A DNA stretch of 21,292 bases from an uncultured Hungatella sp. (GTDB lineage: Bacteria; Bacillota; Clostridia; Lachnospirales; Lachnospiraceae): NCBI GenBank assembly GCA_910588505.1, contig CAJUPQ010000063.1:1-21292 (forward strand), read 5' to 3'. The notes under the pieces are model-generated. The model was given only the letters and a program-made list of their open reading frames with translations, had not been told where the DNA came from and searched no databases. Both the position numbers and the translations under genes were made by a program. Position 1 is the stretch's first letter. The number at the start of each line of letters is the position of its first letter. Positions 8,901 to 15,267 of the stretch are shown here, in pieces.

Positions 8901-8969
8901 TACGATCAGGCACAAGACCACCATCACCGTGGTCACCGGCCGCTTCAGGACAGTTTTTGTCAGATTCAT
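5901..8969 (-). CDS. RND-family efflux pump (AcrB/SwrC-like, HAE1-type)
   Basis: Inner-membrane drug/proton or lipid-exporting pump of 1022 residues, the usual size. A first membrane helix (about 12-30) is followed by a large extracytoplasmic loop with the PGASPDDVDELVSQPIED signature (about 52-70). Then comes a cluster of helices (about 330-480), a second large loop, and a C-terminal helix cluster ending near 1010, with the expected duplicated halves. In the fourth helix the proton-relay motif reads GVGMMVDNSIVVLE: the first Asp (D397) is kept and the second, Asp408 in AcrB, is Asn. In the tenth helix region (LVGTVVNNGILYVD) the AcrB lysine is replaced by Asn. Such changes are seen in other Gram-positive RND pumps, so they do not mean loss of function. 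The start has an AGGAGGG ribosome binding site, 12 bp after the fusion protein stop. The substrate is unknown. Confidence 0.95.
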   Translation of the reverse strand: MNLTKTVLKRPVTTVMVVLCLIVFGLTSVLSSKLELIPSMDMPMLVVFTLYPGASPDDVDELVSQPIEDETGTLSGLKGVTSVSSENYSIVLLEYEYGIDIDDAYDDLKKKMDALQSDLPDDVQTPTIMEMNINDMASISLAVNNDTQGNLYNYVNDTIVPEFEKLSSVASVDISGGQKEYIRIELIPEKLTQYRLSMNAVASAVTSADFSFPIGDTQVGRQTLSVSAGVDYSTVESLKSIPITLGSGNIIYLEDVANIYPALEDAAGIGRYNGRDTISVQIKKQQSSSDVEVSRDVMRIVERMRAGDPDLEIVVVDDNSTMIKSSLSSVLQTMVMAVVVSMVIIFLFFGDLKASLIVGTSIPISILAALISMSAMGFSLNVITLSSLVLGVGMMVDNSIVVLESCFRSTKGVGFREYTEAALKGSGIVLQSIIGGTVTTCVVFLPLAFQKGMSGQMFKPLGFTIVFCMLASLISAMTIVPLCYTLYRPKEKERAPLSGMVERMQSGYRSIMEVLLPKKKTVIFTSVVFLVAAVFMGTQLGMELMPSADEGTITISVETKPGLNIEETDKILQQVEAFVTSQENQAYVESYMLSFGSSGLSMGGGSGATLNAYLRDDCPLETDEVIKQWRPALTKIADCDITLQSSSMMSSMMTVTSGYEVILESTQYDSLKEASDKIVEGLTDRPEVTRVHSTLENAAPVVKINIDPIKASAEGMSPVQVAGLINTMLSGNEATTLEVDGNEISVMVEYPKEEYETLDQVKGIVLPTATGASVALTDIGEISFQDSPLNITRSDKQYQVTISSDYTELVDTEDRKVVDKIEKMLFDEVVTPALRADVSIAQNAMDESMFEELGALLEAVLIAVFLVFVVMAAQFESVKFSVMVMTTIPFSLIGSFGLLFLTDVTISMPSMLGFLMLVGTVVNNGILYVDTVNQYRQEMDMSTALIEAGATRLRPILMTTLTTIVAMIPMCLAFGDAGEMMQGLALVDVGGLVASTVLALLMLPAYYSVMSGKKKRQVVLED

Positions 8970-8981
8970 ACGCTGTCCCTC

Positions 8982-10055
8982 CTATTCAGCCGCCGCTTCC
9001 GTGGCCGGCTCCAAAACTGCCGGAGCGCCTTCATACAATTCCGGACTCCAGGTAGTAATAACATAGTCAGAGGCAGTCAATCCTGATGTGACCTCCATTT
9101 TCTCCGAATCGCTGATCCCTGTCTCCACATCCACTTTATGTACAGTTCCATCATCAAATGTATAGACATAGGGTACTCCGTTATCATAGTAGACCGCATC
9201 CACCGGAACCGTCATTACACCCCGGGCTTTATCAGAGGTTACATACAATTTTACGGAAGACCCGTTTGCCAGGGCGCTGCCATCCGTCACGGAAGCCTTT
9301 ACCTTAAAAAGGCCTGTGGCCGCGTCCACCATGGTGCTGACCTCCGTAACCACACCTGTGTACTCGCTGCCTCCTTTCTCAATACGGATCTGATCTCCCT
9401 CCCTTACATTATCCAGAACCGCCTCCGTGACAGCAAAGTTCACGGTCTTCGTCCCCTCGCTGGAGATCACGCACAAAGGACTGCTCTGGCTGGCCATGTC
9501 GTGGACTTCCATATTGCTGGACTCGATCTTTCCGGCGATGGTGGCTGTAATGGTGCTGAACTCCACCTGATAATCGTAAGCCAGCTTTGCCGAATCATAC
9601 TGGATCTGGGCTGACTTCGCTCCACTCTCCACTTGCTCAAAAGACTGGGCGGAAATATCTCCGCTGCCATAGAGGACTCTCATCCTCTCCAGGTTTGTTC
9701 TGGCATCATGAAGAGCGACCTCAGCCGCTTCCAGCTGTAGCTTAGCTGCATCTACCTGCTTGGTATCAATCTCGCACAGAAGCTGCCCCTCCTCCACATA
9801 ATCACCTGTCTTCACATAAACCGCCGTGATCTCCCCTGCCGCCTTGGGGATCACATACACCGAATCTGCCGGTTCTATGGTTCCTGTCATACTGCGGAAC
9901 AGCTCAATATCCCCTGTCGAAGGCTGTTCTATCCTCACTGCAGGAGGAGCCACCACCTCCGGCGCGCTCTCCGGCGTGAGAAAACTCTGTGCCACAAAGG
10001 CTCCTGCCGCCACGACCACCACTGCTGCCGCCGCAATTATTGTCTTTTTACTCAT
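8982..10055 (-). CDS. RND efflux membrane fusion protein (HlyD/AcrA-like periplasmic adaptor)
   Basis: Adaptor of the pump, 357 residues. A single N-terminal membrane anchor (about 5-22, MSKKTIIAAAAVVVVAAG) leads to a biotinyl-lipoyl half (VYVIPKAAGEITAVYVKTGDYVEEGQLLCEID). A coiled-coil hairpin follows (about 98-160, Ala/Gln/Glu-rich), then the second lipoyl half, a beta-barrel domain and a membrane-proximal domain (AVYYDNGVPYVYTFDDG). The frame extends to 10103, but the ATG at 10055 is preferred. It has an AAAGGAG site 8 bp upstream and overlaps the TetR stop codon (ATGAGTAA), so translation is coupled. The extra upstream codons are just the end of the regulator read in another frame. Confidence 0.92.
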   Translation of the reverse strand: MSKKTIIAAAAVVVVAAGAFVAQSFLTPESAPEVVAPPAVRIEQPSTGDIELFRSMTGTIEPADSVYVIPKAAGEITAVYVKTGDYVEEGQLLCEIDTKQVDAAKLQLEAAEVALHDARTNLERMRVLYGSGDISAQSFEQVESGAKSAQIQYDSAKLAYDYQVEFSTITATIAGKIESSNMEVHDMASQSSPLCVISSEGTKTVNFAVTEAVLDNVREGDQIRIEKGGSEYTGVVTEVSTMVDAATGLFKVKASVTDGSALANGSSVKLYVTSDKARGVMTVPVDAVYYDNGVPYVYTFDDGTVHKVDVETGISDSEKMEVTSGLTASDYVITTWSPELYEGAPAVLEPATEAAAE

Positions 10056-10692
10056 CTGCTTGCTCCTTTGCCTGGTCTTGTTGGGAGTCTTTACAGGCTC
10101 CATACTTTAATATTGACAATGCTTTCTTATACTCTCTCTTAATGATCTCTTCATGGTCAGGGTGTTTGTGAAACTCCCCGATCCCCGCCGTCATGGCGAC
10201 GAAACAGAGTTTAACCAAAAGCAGAACCCCCCCAGTTGAGTTGTCCCGCAGCTTGGAGCGGTCAATCCTTCGAAAGAATTCTTCTCCCACCAGTCTCTCC
10301 AGTTCCCCATCATCCGCCCTGCATTCCATAAGCACGTCATCAGGATACATAATCAAATTCTTATGCAGCCGGAACATGTCATTATTCTTACTGAATCTCA
10401 GGGCGTGATCCATCATAGACTCCATCAGGGAAAACACGTCGCCATAAGTCTTATCCAGTTCTTCCAGGCAGAATTCCCTCCACTTTCTCGTGGTATCCTC
10501 TAATAAAAACGACAAAACATCCCTTTTATCTTCAAAATATGTATAAAAACTGCCTCTGGAAATGCCCGCGTCCCGGATGATCTTGTTGATGGAAACTTTC
10601 TCGTAAGGTACAGCTATAAATTCTTTCATCGATGCTTTCCAGATCAGGTTCTGCTTCTCCTTGGAAAGCCTGTGAAAACGTTCACTCGGCAT
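10048..10692 (-). CDS. TetR-family transcriptional repressor of the efflux operon
   Basis: DNA-binding regulator of about 214 residues. The N-terminal helix-turn-helix domain covers about residues 8-55, with YEKVSINKIIRDAGISRGSFYTYFEDKRDVL as the recognisable TetR_N signature. The C-terminal three quarters are helical and variable, as expected for a ligand-binding and dimer domain. It is the first gene of the operon, and its stop overlaps the start of the fusion protein. The ATG at 10692 lies 10 nt after AGGAGG; an alternative TTG at 10698 would be only 4 nt away, so ATG is preferred. Two identical operator-like palindromes cover its promoter, so self-repression of the whole operon, relieved by a pump substrate, is likely (inference). 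Confidence 0.9.
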   Translation of the reverse strand: MPSERFHRLSKEKQNLIWKASMKEFIAVPYEKVSINKIIRDAGISRGSFYTYFEDKRDVLSFLLEDTTRKWREFCLEELDKTYGDVFSLMESMMDHALRFSKNNDMFRLHKNLIMYPDDVLMECRADDGELERLVGEEFFRRIDRSKLRDNSTGGVLLLVKLCFVAMTAGIGEFHKHPDHEEIIKREYKKALSILKYGACKDSQQDQAKEQADE

Positions 10693-10730
10693 CTTCAATC
10701 CCCCTCCTGTTCTACAGGAAAAAACAAAAG

Positions 10731-10775
10731 TGACAACCTGTCATTCATTATAATGACAACCTGTCACTCTGTCAA
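10731..10775 (-). promoter_or_regulatory. Efflux operon promoter with two TetR operators
   Basis: On the minus strand, TTGACA (10775-10770), exactly 17 bp, then TATAAT (10752-10747), a full consensus SigA promoter. Two identical copies of the palindrome TGACA-ACC-TGTCA (plus-strand reading) lie at 10754-10766, inside the spacer, and at 10731-10743, just past the -10. Their centres are 23 bp apart, about two helical turns, so two repressor dimers could sit on the same face. TGACA-N3-TGTCA is a known style of TetR-family operator. Confidence 0.88.
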
Positions 10776-10809
10776 TGGAGTTATTATTTTTTAATATTTT
10801 CCTAACAAA

Positions 10810-11496
10810 TCAGTTAGATTCTTCCTTTTCTTTAATATTCCTGGAAACGGTTATCTCCTGATTATCAATGTGCTCCCGCATAGCCGCCTTGGCCTCCGCC
10901 ACCTTGCGGTTTCTCACTGCTTTTAAAATGTTGTCATGCTCGATCAGCAGGATCTGCCTCTTGTCCGCGTCTTTGATGTATTCCAGGCGGTAGCGGTACA
11001 TCTGTTCCCGAAGATTGTTGAGGATCTGCACCAGGCGGCTGTTTTTGGTCCCCTGATAAATGATCTCATGATATTTTTCATCAGTTTCCGCCATGAGCAT
11101 CACATCTTTGCTGTCAACAGCCTTGCGAAACGCTCTCTGGGCGTCTTCCAGCTCGTCAATCTCCTCCTCCGTCATCCTCTGACAGGCCAGCTCAATGGCC
11201 AGTTCCTCCAGAGAACGGCGCAGTTCCAGAACATCCCGAAGGCTCTTCTCTGAGATCTTGGCTACCTCCGCCCCCTTCCTGGGTATCATCAGCACCAGCC
11301 CCTCCAGCTCCAGTTTCCGGATTGCCTCCCGAATCGGGGTTCGGCTGACCCCCAGCCGTTCCGCCAGCTGTATCTCCATAAGCCGTTCCCCTGGCCCCAG
11401 CTCCCCCTTTAAGATAGCCTGCCGCAGAGTGTTAAACACCACATCCCGCAGCGGAAGATACTCATTCATATTAACTTTTAACATACTTCCTTCCAT
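10810..11496 (-). CDS. GntR-family regulator, FadR/VanR type with FCD domain
   Basis: Transcription factor of 228 residues. The winged helix-turn-helix domain (about 12-78) shows the GntR pattern: LRQAILKGELGPGERLMEIQLAERLGVSRTPIREAIRKLELEGLV. The helical FCD effector domain (about 85-215) has the typical LRRSLEELAIELACQRMT start and His residues (YHEII, EHDNIL, REHIDN) that could bind a metal with the ligand. It lies 14 bp after ispE and is surely co-transcribed with it. ATG 11496 is chosen; ATG 11484 has a nearer GGAAGG and is possible. TTGTATAC-type palindromes at the ispE promoter match the TNGTNNNACNA pattern known for FadR-type regulators, so autoregulation is likely. The ligand is unknown. 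Confidence 0.93.
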   Translation of the reverse strand: MEGSMLKVNMNEYLPLRDVVFNTLRQAILKGELGPGERLMEIQLAERLGVSRTPIREAIRKLELEGLVLMIPRKGAEVAKISEKSLRDVLELRRSLEELAIELACQRMTEEEIDELEDAQRAFRKAVDSKDVMLMAETDEKYHEIIYQGTKNSRLVQILNNLREQMYRYRLEYIKDADKRQILLIEHDNILKAVRNRKVAEAKAAMREHIDNQEITVSRNIKEKEESN

Positions 11497-11510
11497 ATTA
11501 TATGGTCCCC

Positions 11511-12401
11511 CTATTCCTTCCGATTGTAAAAATTAGTAAGATACACCTGTCTGGCGACTTTCACGCCCTCCCCATAGCGCATCTTCTCATAAGCCGCTGC
11601 CGCTGCCCTGGGGTTGGTAAACAATCCGAACACCGTAGGACCGCTGCCGCTCATAAGGGACCCTATAGCTCCCATGTCCATCATCATATCCTTAATCTGC
11701 GCTATGACCGGATATGCAGGGACGGTCACGGTCTCCAGCACATTGCCCAGATACGATGCGGTCTTATAAATATCCCCTTCACCGATCGCTCTTGCCATAC
11801 TGTCAATATCCGGGTGCTGTTCTGGTTTCAGGTCATTGGCATGAAGATTCTCATAGACAAACTTGGTGGATACGCTGATCCCAGGCTTTGCGATCAGCAC
11901 CTGGCACTGAGGCATAGGCGGCAGAGGCGTCAGGATCTCGCCGATCCCTTCCGACAGCGCTGTTCCCCTCATGATACAGTAGGGAACATCAGCGCCGATC
12001 TTCACCCCCCGCTCCATCAGCTGTCTCAAAGTCAGCCCCAGGCCAAACATCTTATTCACCCCAAAAAGCACAGCCGCTGCGTCGCTGCTGCCGCCTGCCA
12101 TACCGGCTGCCACCGGAATAAATTTCTTAAGCTTAATGGAAATCCCTTTTTTTACCCCAAATTCATCCATCAAAAGCTTAGCGGCCTGATAAACCAGATT
12201 ATTCTCATTGTTAGGAAGGTAATAAAGATTCGTCTCCACCCTTATGCCGGGCTGCTCCTGGCTTACCAGATCGATCCGGTCATACAGACCAACTGTCTGC
12301 ATGATCATGCGGACTTCGTGGTATCCGTCTTCCCTCCTGCGAAGTACATCCAGCCCAAGGTTAATCTTCCCATAGGCCTTTAGCCCCAGATGCTTTACCA
12401 T
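11511..12401 (-). CDS. ispE: 4-diphosphocytidyl-2-C-methyl-D-erythritol kinase
   Basis: GHMP-family kinase that phosphorylates CDP-ME at the 2-hydroxyl in the MEP pathway to isopentenyl diphosphate, the isoprenoid precursor. The protein has 296 residues. N-terminal KAYGKINLGLDVLRRREDGYHEV (8-30) holds the conserved Lys. The phosphate-binding motif PVAAGMAGGSSDAAAVL spans 97-112. IGADVPYC (about 136-142) holds the catalytic Asp. The C-terminal GHMP domain includes LMSGSGPTVFGLF. The frame opens at 12545, but the ATG at 12401 has a clear AAGGAGAAGGAG site immediately upstream, and the family starts there. The gene is first in an operon with the GntR regulator, and its promoter carries palindromes for such a regulator. 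Confidence 0.96.
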   Translation of the reverse strand: MVKHLGLKAYGKINLGLDVLRRREDGYHEVRMIMQTVGLYDRIDLVSQEQPGIRVETNLYYLPNNENNLVYQAAKLLMDEFGVKKGISIKLKKFIPVAAGMAGGSSDAAAVLFGVNKMFGLGLTLRQLMERGVKIGADVPYCIMRGTALSEGIGEILTPLPPMPQCQVLIAKPGISVSTKFVYENLHANDLKPEQHPDIDSMARAIGEGDIYKTASYLGNVLETVTVPAYPVIAQIKDMMMDMGAIGSLMSGSGPTVFGLFTNPRAAAAAYEKMRYGEGVKVARQVYLTNFYNRKE

Positions 12402-12441
12402 ATCTCCTTCTCCTTGTATATGGGATTGTTTTTTTGTATTA

Positions 12442-12484
12442 TTTTGTATACAGTATATTATATACGTTGTATACAAAATTACAA
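12442..12484 (-). promoter_or_regulatory. ispE promoter with GntR-type operators
   Basis: On the minus strand, TTGTAA (12484-12479), 16 bp, then TATAAT (12462-12457). TTTTGTATAC (12442-12451) and GTATACAAAA (12469-12478) are perfect inverted arms. Each holds its own GTATAC palindrome, with centres 23 bp apart. Between them GTATAT-T-ATATAC (12453-12465) is a third palindrome covering the -10. One site lies in the promoter spacer and one downstream of the -10. TTGTATACAA fits the FadR/VanR operator pattern, and a regulator of that type is encoded in the same operon. Confidence 0.75.
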
Positions 12485-12542
12485 GGCCTAAAATTATTAA
12501 ATTCCCATAAATTTTTCCATCTGGGCAAAAAATACTACTCCT

Positions 12543-12583
12543 CAAAAAATAAAAGGGCTTTCCCTGTCAGGACTGCCCTTTTT
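12543..12583 (-). terminator. Intrinsic terminator after the GIY-YIG gene
   Basis: On the minus strand AAAAGGGC (within the last codons of the gene) pairs with GCCCTTTT. A small CCTG/CAGG inner stem sits in the loop, and TATTTTTT follows. It isolates the GIY-YIG gene from the ispE promoter just downstream. Confidence 0.8.
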
Positions 12584-12830
12584 CACTCTCAAACCCTTTG
12601 ATCAGCTTCATTTTCTGTTCCCGGCACAGCCTTTTAATGGCATACTCCCGGCGCATAGCTTCCTCCTTTGTCTCAAAAATCTCATAGTACACCAATTCCA
12701 CCGGTCTCCGACACCTGGTATACTTGGCTCCCTTTCCGTCATTATGGGCTTTTATCCGCTCATCCAAATGATTCGTCCAGCCGCAGTACAAGCTTCCGTC
12801 CCGGCAACGAACCAGGTATGTGTAATTCAT
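12567..12830 (-). CDS. GIY-YIG domain protein, UPF0213 (YhbQ/YazA-like) family
   Basis: A small 87-residue protein made of a single GIY-YIG nuclease-type domain, as in the UPF0213 family. The opening YTYLVRCRDGSLYCGWTNHLDERIKAHNDGKGAKYTRCRRPVELVY has the two characteristic Tyr blocks, here YLV and YCG, then the helix with Arg and His, and the KYTR loop. A conserved Glu (EEAMRREYAIK) follows. The frame runs back to 12902, but ATG 12830 has AAAGGAA 9 bp upstream and matches the family N-terminus. The biological role of this family is not settled; DNA binding or nuclease activity is presumed. It has its own terminator and stands alone. Confidence 0.88.
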   Translation of the reverse strand: MNYTYLVRCRDGSLYCGWTNHLDERIKAHNDGKGAKYTRCRRPVELVYYEIFETKEEAMRREYAIKRLCREQKMKLIKGFESEKGQS

Positions 12831-12904
12831 GGAAGTGTTTCCTTTCTTCTGGTACTGCCTTGCGGAAATAACAGTGAAGAAAGTGCCAGATATGTGCGTC
12901 ATCT

Positions 12905-13200
12905 GTGCGTCTGCAAAGCGACGGCGTAGCGGCGCCTACGTCTAGCTCTGCAAACGGGCTTAAGGGCGTGGACAGCGGGCGCTTAATTCACTGGAATTTC
13001 TGCAAGACAGTACTAGTATAATCCGTTTTAAATACCTTTCTGTTTCGACAAGGATGCTTTTCCGAGAACGCAAAGGGAAAAGCTGAGGTGTAGTGGTGCT
13101 ACGTTTCACTTTGTGGGAGATCTGGCCCAGGTAAGGAGGGCGCAGCGGGCTACATGGATCGATGGAATATGTAGACGGCAACCGCGCTTGCAATACGCAC
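12905..13200. repeat. Hairpin-rich GC-rich element of unknown identity
   Basis: This part of the 670-bp gene-free gap is GC-rich and full of hairpins: GGCGTAG/CTACGTC (12923-12942), GCTTTTCC/GGAAAAGC (13056-13083), GTAG/CTAC soon after, and CTACAT/ATGTAG (13150-13174). The ends are imperfect inverted repeats: GTGCGT-CTGCAA at 12905 and TTGCAAT-ACGCAC ending at 13200. A minus-strand frame (12960-13193) has the composition of a chance reading of structured DNA (many Ser, Arg, Pro), so I do not call it a gene. It may be a dispersed repeat or a structured RNA. I do not recognise the family. Confidence 0.4.
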
Positions 13201-13237
13201 TTACCGCCCAGGTTGCCCTGAATCTATTTGAAGCACC

Positions 13238-13323
13238 AGCTGGATGCGGATCTGACACCGTTCATCCATAAACCTTATATTGTATTATATCCTAAATTTC
13301 TGTTTTTGTGCATCCAGCTTTTT
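13238..13323 (+). other. Long-range inverted repeat followed by T-tract
   Basis: AGCTGGATGC (13238-13247) and GCATCCAGCT (13310-13319) are perfect 10-bp arms separated by 62 bp of mostly AT-rich sequence. TTTTT follows directly. It could end a transcript coming from the hairpin-rich element on the left. The loop is long for a simple terminator, so it might instead be the end of a folded RNA or part of a repeat. Confidence 0.35.
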
Positions 13324-13366
13324 CCTCTTTTGCGGTTTTTTCATCTCCTTCGTTACGGTTCACTGG

Positions 13367-13479
13367 CAATGTCATTAACTTAAGGCATTCCCGGCCGAAC
13401 CTCAGTTGTGCAAAGTCTGGAATTGCCAGCCACTTTCTAATACTGATCATGAGGCAGAGGGCCTAAGTTAATGACATTG
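13367..13479. mobile_element. MITE-like insertion, 113 bp, with 9-bp target duplication
   Basis: The ends are near-perfect inverted repeats: CAATGTCATTAACTTAAGG at the left and CCTAAGTTAATGACATTG at the right, one base shorter. Directly outside are GTTCACTGG (13358-13366) and GTTCACTAG (13480-13488), an 8-of-9 match that looks like a target-site duplication. No coding capacity lies inside. It therefore resembles a non-autonomous element moved by a transposase elsewhere. A 9-bp duplication fits several IS families (for example IS4 or IS256 types), but the family cannot be fixed here. It lies 15 bp before the end of the sipL-like gene and its hairpin may act on that transcript. Confidence 0.7.
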
Positions 13480-13502
13480 GTTCACTAGAGCGTGTTTGAT
13501 TC

Positions 13503-15200
13503 TCACGCGCCCGCCACATCTTTTACCAAAATAAGTCGATCGCCAGGCCGAACCTGTTCGCCGGACAATCCATTTGCGTCGATGACCTGTTTTCTGGTGG
13601 TGTGGAATCGCTTGGCAATATCCCACAGACAGTCTCCCGACTGGACAATATACCCCGTGATCCCCGGAAGTTCCTGAAGTTTTTCTAAGTCCAGAGGGGC
13701 TTCCTTGACTCCCAGGATCACTGGTTCCTTTACAGGCTGAAGCACCAAGATATCCAGACTTATGACCCCTTTGATCTCCACCGTATCTCCGCCTGCCATA
13801 ACTGCCGTCATCTGTTCCAGCCCTGTATTCAGCTGATAGACGCTGTCCGGTGTAATCCCCGGCGTCTCCGCCTCATAGTGGAAGGGAACCATCTCCGTCT
13901 CCGCCCTTACAGGCTCGGAATCATCGGAAGTCAGGTAGAGAAGAGACACCTCCAACACTCCGTCAATCTGCAGAGAGTCCTCCTTGATCTCCACCTCATC
14001 GATCTTGACCGTCCCATCATTATGGCAGATCTGGAGAACCCTGTCTCCGGTCTTTAAGTCCACTTTTTCCCCGATCCTGCATTTTCCGGTGTTTTTGCTG
14101 AGAAGGCGGTCAAAGCACACTTCCCCTGATTCCAGTTCCAGCTCCCGGCTGTTGGAATAGAAGTCCCCCAGCAATTCAATCTGCTGTTCTTCATACAGCT
14201 TCATATCCAACTCCAGCACCGCGTCCAGTTCCAGATCCCGCATTTCTCCGTCATAGTCTGGTTTTGCCTCCAGTTCTCTGTGTACCAGTCTCACGGAGAT
14301 GGACGGAATCATCCCCTCCACAGATTCCGGCAGCTCCACTTCCCCGGCAAAGGGAACGCTCTCTTCCAGCCACTGCACCGGAGTATTTTCCCCCTCCCCC
14401 GCATAGATGGCAAAGATCATTACCTCGCCTTCTACATGGATCCTGCCATCCAAAGGTTTGGTGGTAGCCCCCCGAAGCCGGATCTCGCTCCACAGGATCT
14501 GCTCAATACTGGGCTTGCTCCCTGACAGAGTAATATCTTCTTTTATCCGATATGTATCTTTCCTGCGCACCGCGATCACCGCCACATCCGCCTGACGCCG
14601 CAAAATCTCCATTCCCTCCGAGGAATCTTCCAATGGTGCTCCGTAGATGTCATTTTCCGTCCTGCGCTCCTCCCCCTCATATCCCAAATTCCAGCTGCTG
14701 CCGTCCATCTCCCCCGGCCCCATGCTCCAGCCGTTCTCCTCCCGGCCCGCCGTGCCCCCTTCTATGACGTCAATAGCCGCCTCCGCGTCATAGAGAGTCT
14801 CTACCCGTATCACCAGGGTTACAATGGCTTTCACACTGACTTTCCGCGAATTGATCATACTGGCTGTAAGATCTTCCAGATCCCAGCTGACCCCCAGATA
14901 ATCCTTTTCCTCCAGCCCCGGGATATTGACCGGCTCCTCAAAGGGGATATGCCCCGCCATGGTCTGAAACCCGCCCTCGGCTTTCCTGTATAATATCTGA
15001 AAATTCAGCTTCCCCTTTACCAGAACCCGCTCTCCCTGATTTTTTACGGATTCTATCTGAATATCTCCGGAACTCAAGATCACCCGAGCCATATCATCCA
15101 TTGTGTCAGGTACGATAAAGTCGTCGTCCAGCGTCACCTGTGTCGCCACATTGCTTTTAAACCGGTTCATATGTATATTTTTCTTCACCAACTCCAACAT
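13503..15200 (-). CDS. sipL: SipL-like spore coat assembly protein (DUF3794/SPOCS domains plus LysM)
   Basis: A 565-residue protein with several SPOCS (DUF3794) domains and a C-terminal LysM domain, the plan of C. difficile SipL. SipL binds SpoIVA through its LysM and is needed to lay the coat on the forespore. The first domain starts near VTLDDDFIVPDTMDDMARVILSSGDI (23-50), with another around KEDITLSGSKPSIEQILWSEIRL and a third around GEKVDLKTGDRVLQICHNDGTVKIDEVEIKED. LysM spans about 517-560 (YIVQSGDCLWDIAKRF to VRPGDRLILV). There is no signal peptide, as expected for mother-cell cytoplasm. An acidic low-complexity insert (about 150-190) is less typical. ATG 15200 follows AGGTGGG. A SigE-like promoter stands upstream, as expected for SipL. 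Confidence 0.88.
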   Translation of the reverse strand: MLELVKKNIHMNRFKSNVATQVTLDDDFIVPDTMDDMARVILSSGDIQIESVKNQGERVLVKGKLNFQILYRKAEGGFQTMAGHIPFEEPVNIPGLEEKDYLGVSWDLEDLTASMINSRKVSVKAIVTLVIRVETLYDAEAAIDVIEGGTAGREENGWSMGPGEMDGSSWNLGYEGEERRTENDIYGAPLEDSSEGMEILRRQADVAVIAVRRKDTYRIKEDITLSGSKPSIEQILWSEIRLRGATTKPLDGRIHVEGEVMIFAIYAGEGENTPVQWLEESVPFAGEVELPESVEGMIPSISVRLVHRELEAKPDYDGEMRDLELDAVLELDMKLYEEQQIELLGDFYSNSRELELESGEVCFDRLLSKNTGKCRIGEKVDLKTGDRVLQICHNDGTVKIDEVEIKEDSLQIDGVLEVSLLYLTSDDSEPVRAETEMVPFHYEAETPGITPDSVYQLNTGLEQMTAVMAGGDTVEIKGVISLDILVLQPVKEPVILGVKEAPLDLEKLQELPGITGYIVQSGDCLWDIAKRFHTTRKQVIDANGLSGEQVRPGDRLILVKDVAGA

Positions 15201-15238
15201 AATCCCACCTACCTGTCTTTCTGCCTGCTTTTATATTA

Positions 15239-15267
15239 AGTGTATGTGGCAGGTGGGGAAAATATGC
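15239..15267 (-). promoter_or_regulatory. SigE-like promoter of the sipL-like gene
   Basis: On the minus strand, GCATATT (15267-15261), 14 bp, then CATACACT (15246-15239). Both elements match the mother-cell SigE consensus (KMATATT, 14 bp, CATACANT). The -10 is about 40 bp before the ATG. This agrees with the known SigE control of SipL-type genes. Confidence 0.75.

Noticed and set aside
11502..12383. 293-codon plus-strand open frame over ispE
   Set aside because: Antisense to a clear ispE with all kinase motifs; no family resemblance and His/Ile-rich shadow composition.
12960..13193. 77-codon minus-strand frame in the hairpin-rich element
   Set aside because: No ribosome binding site, atypical composition (Ser, Arg, Pro), and it overlaps several hairpins; a structured repeat explains it better.
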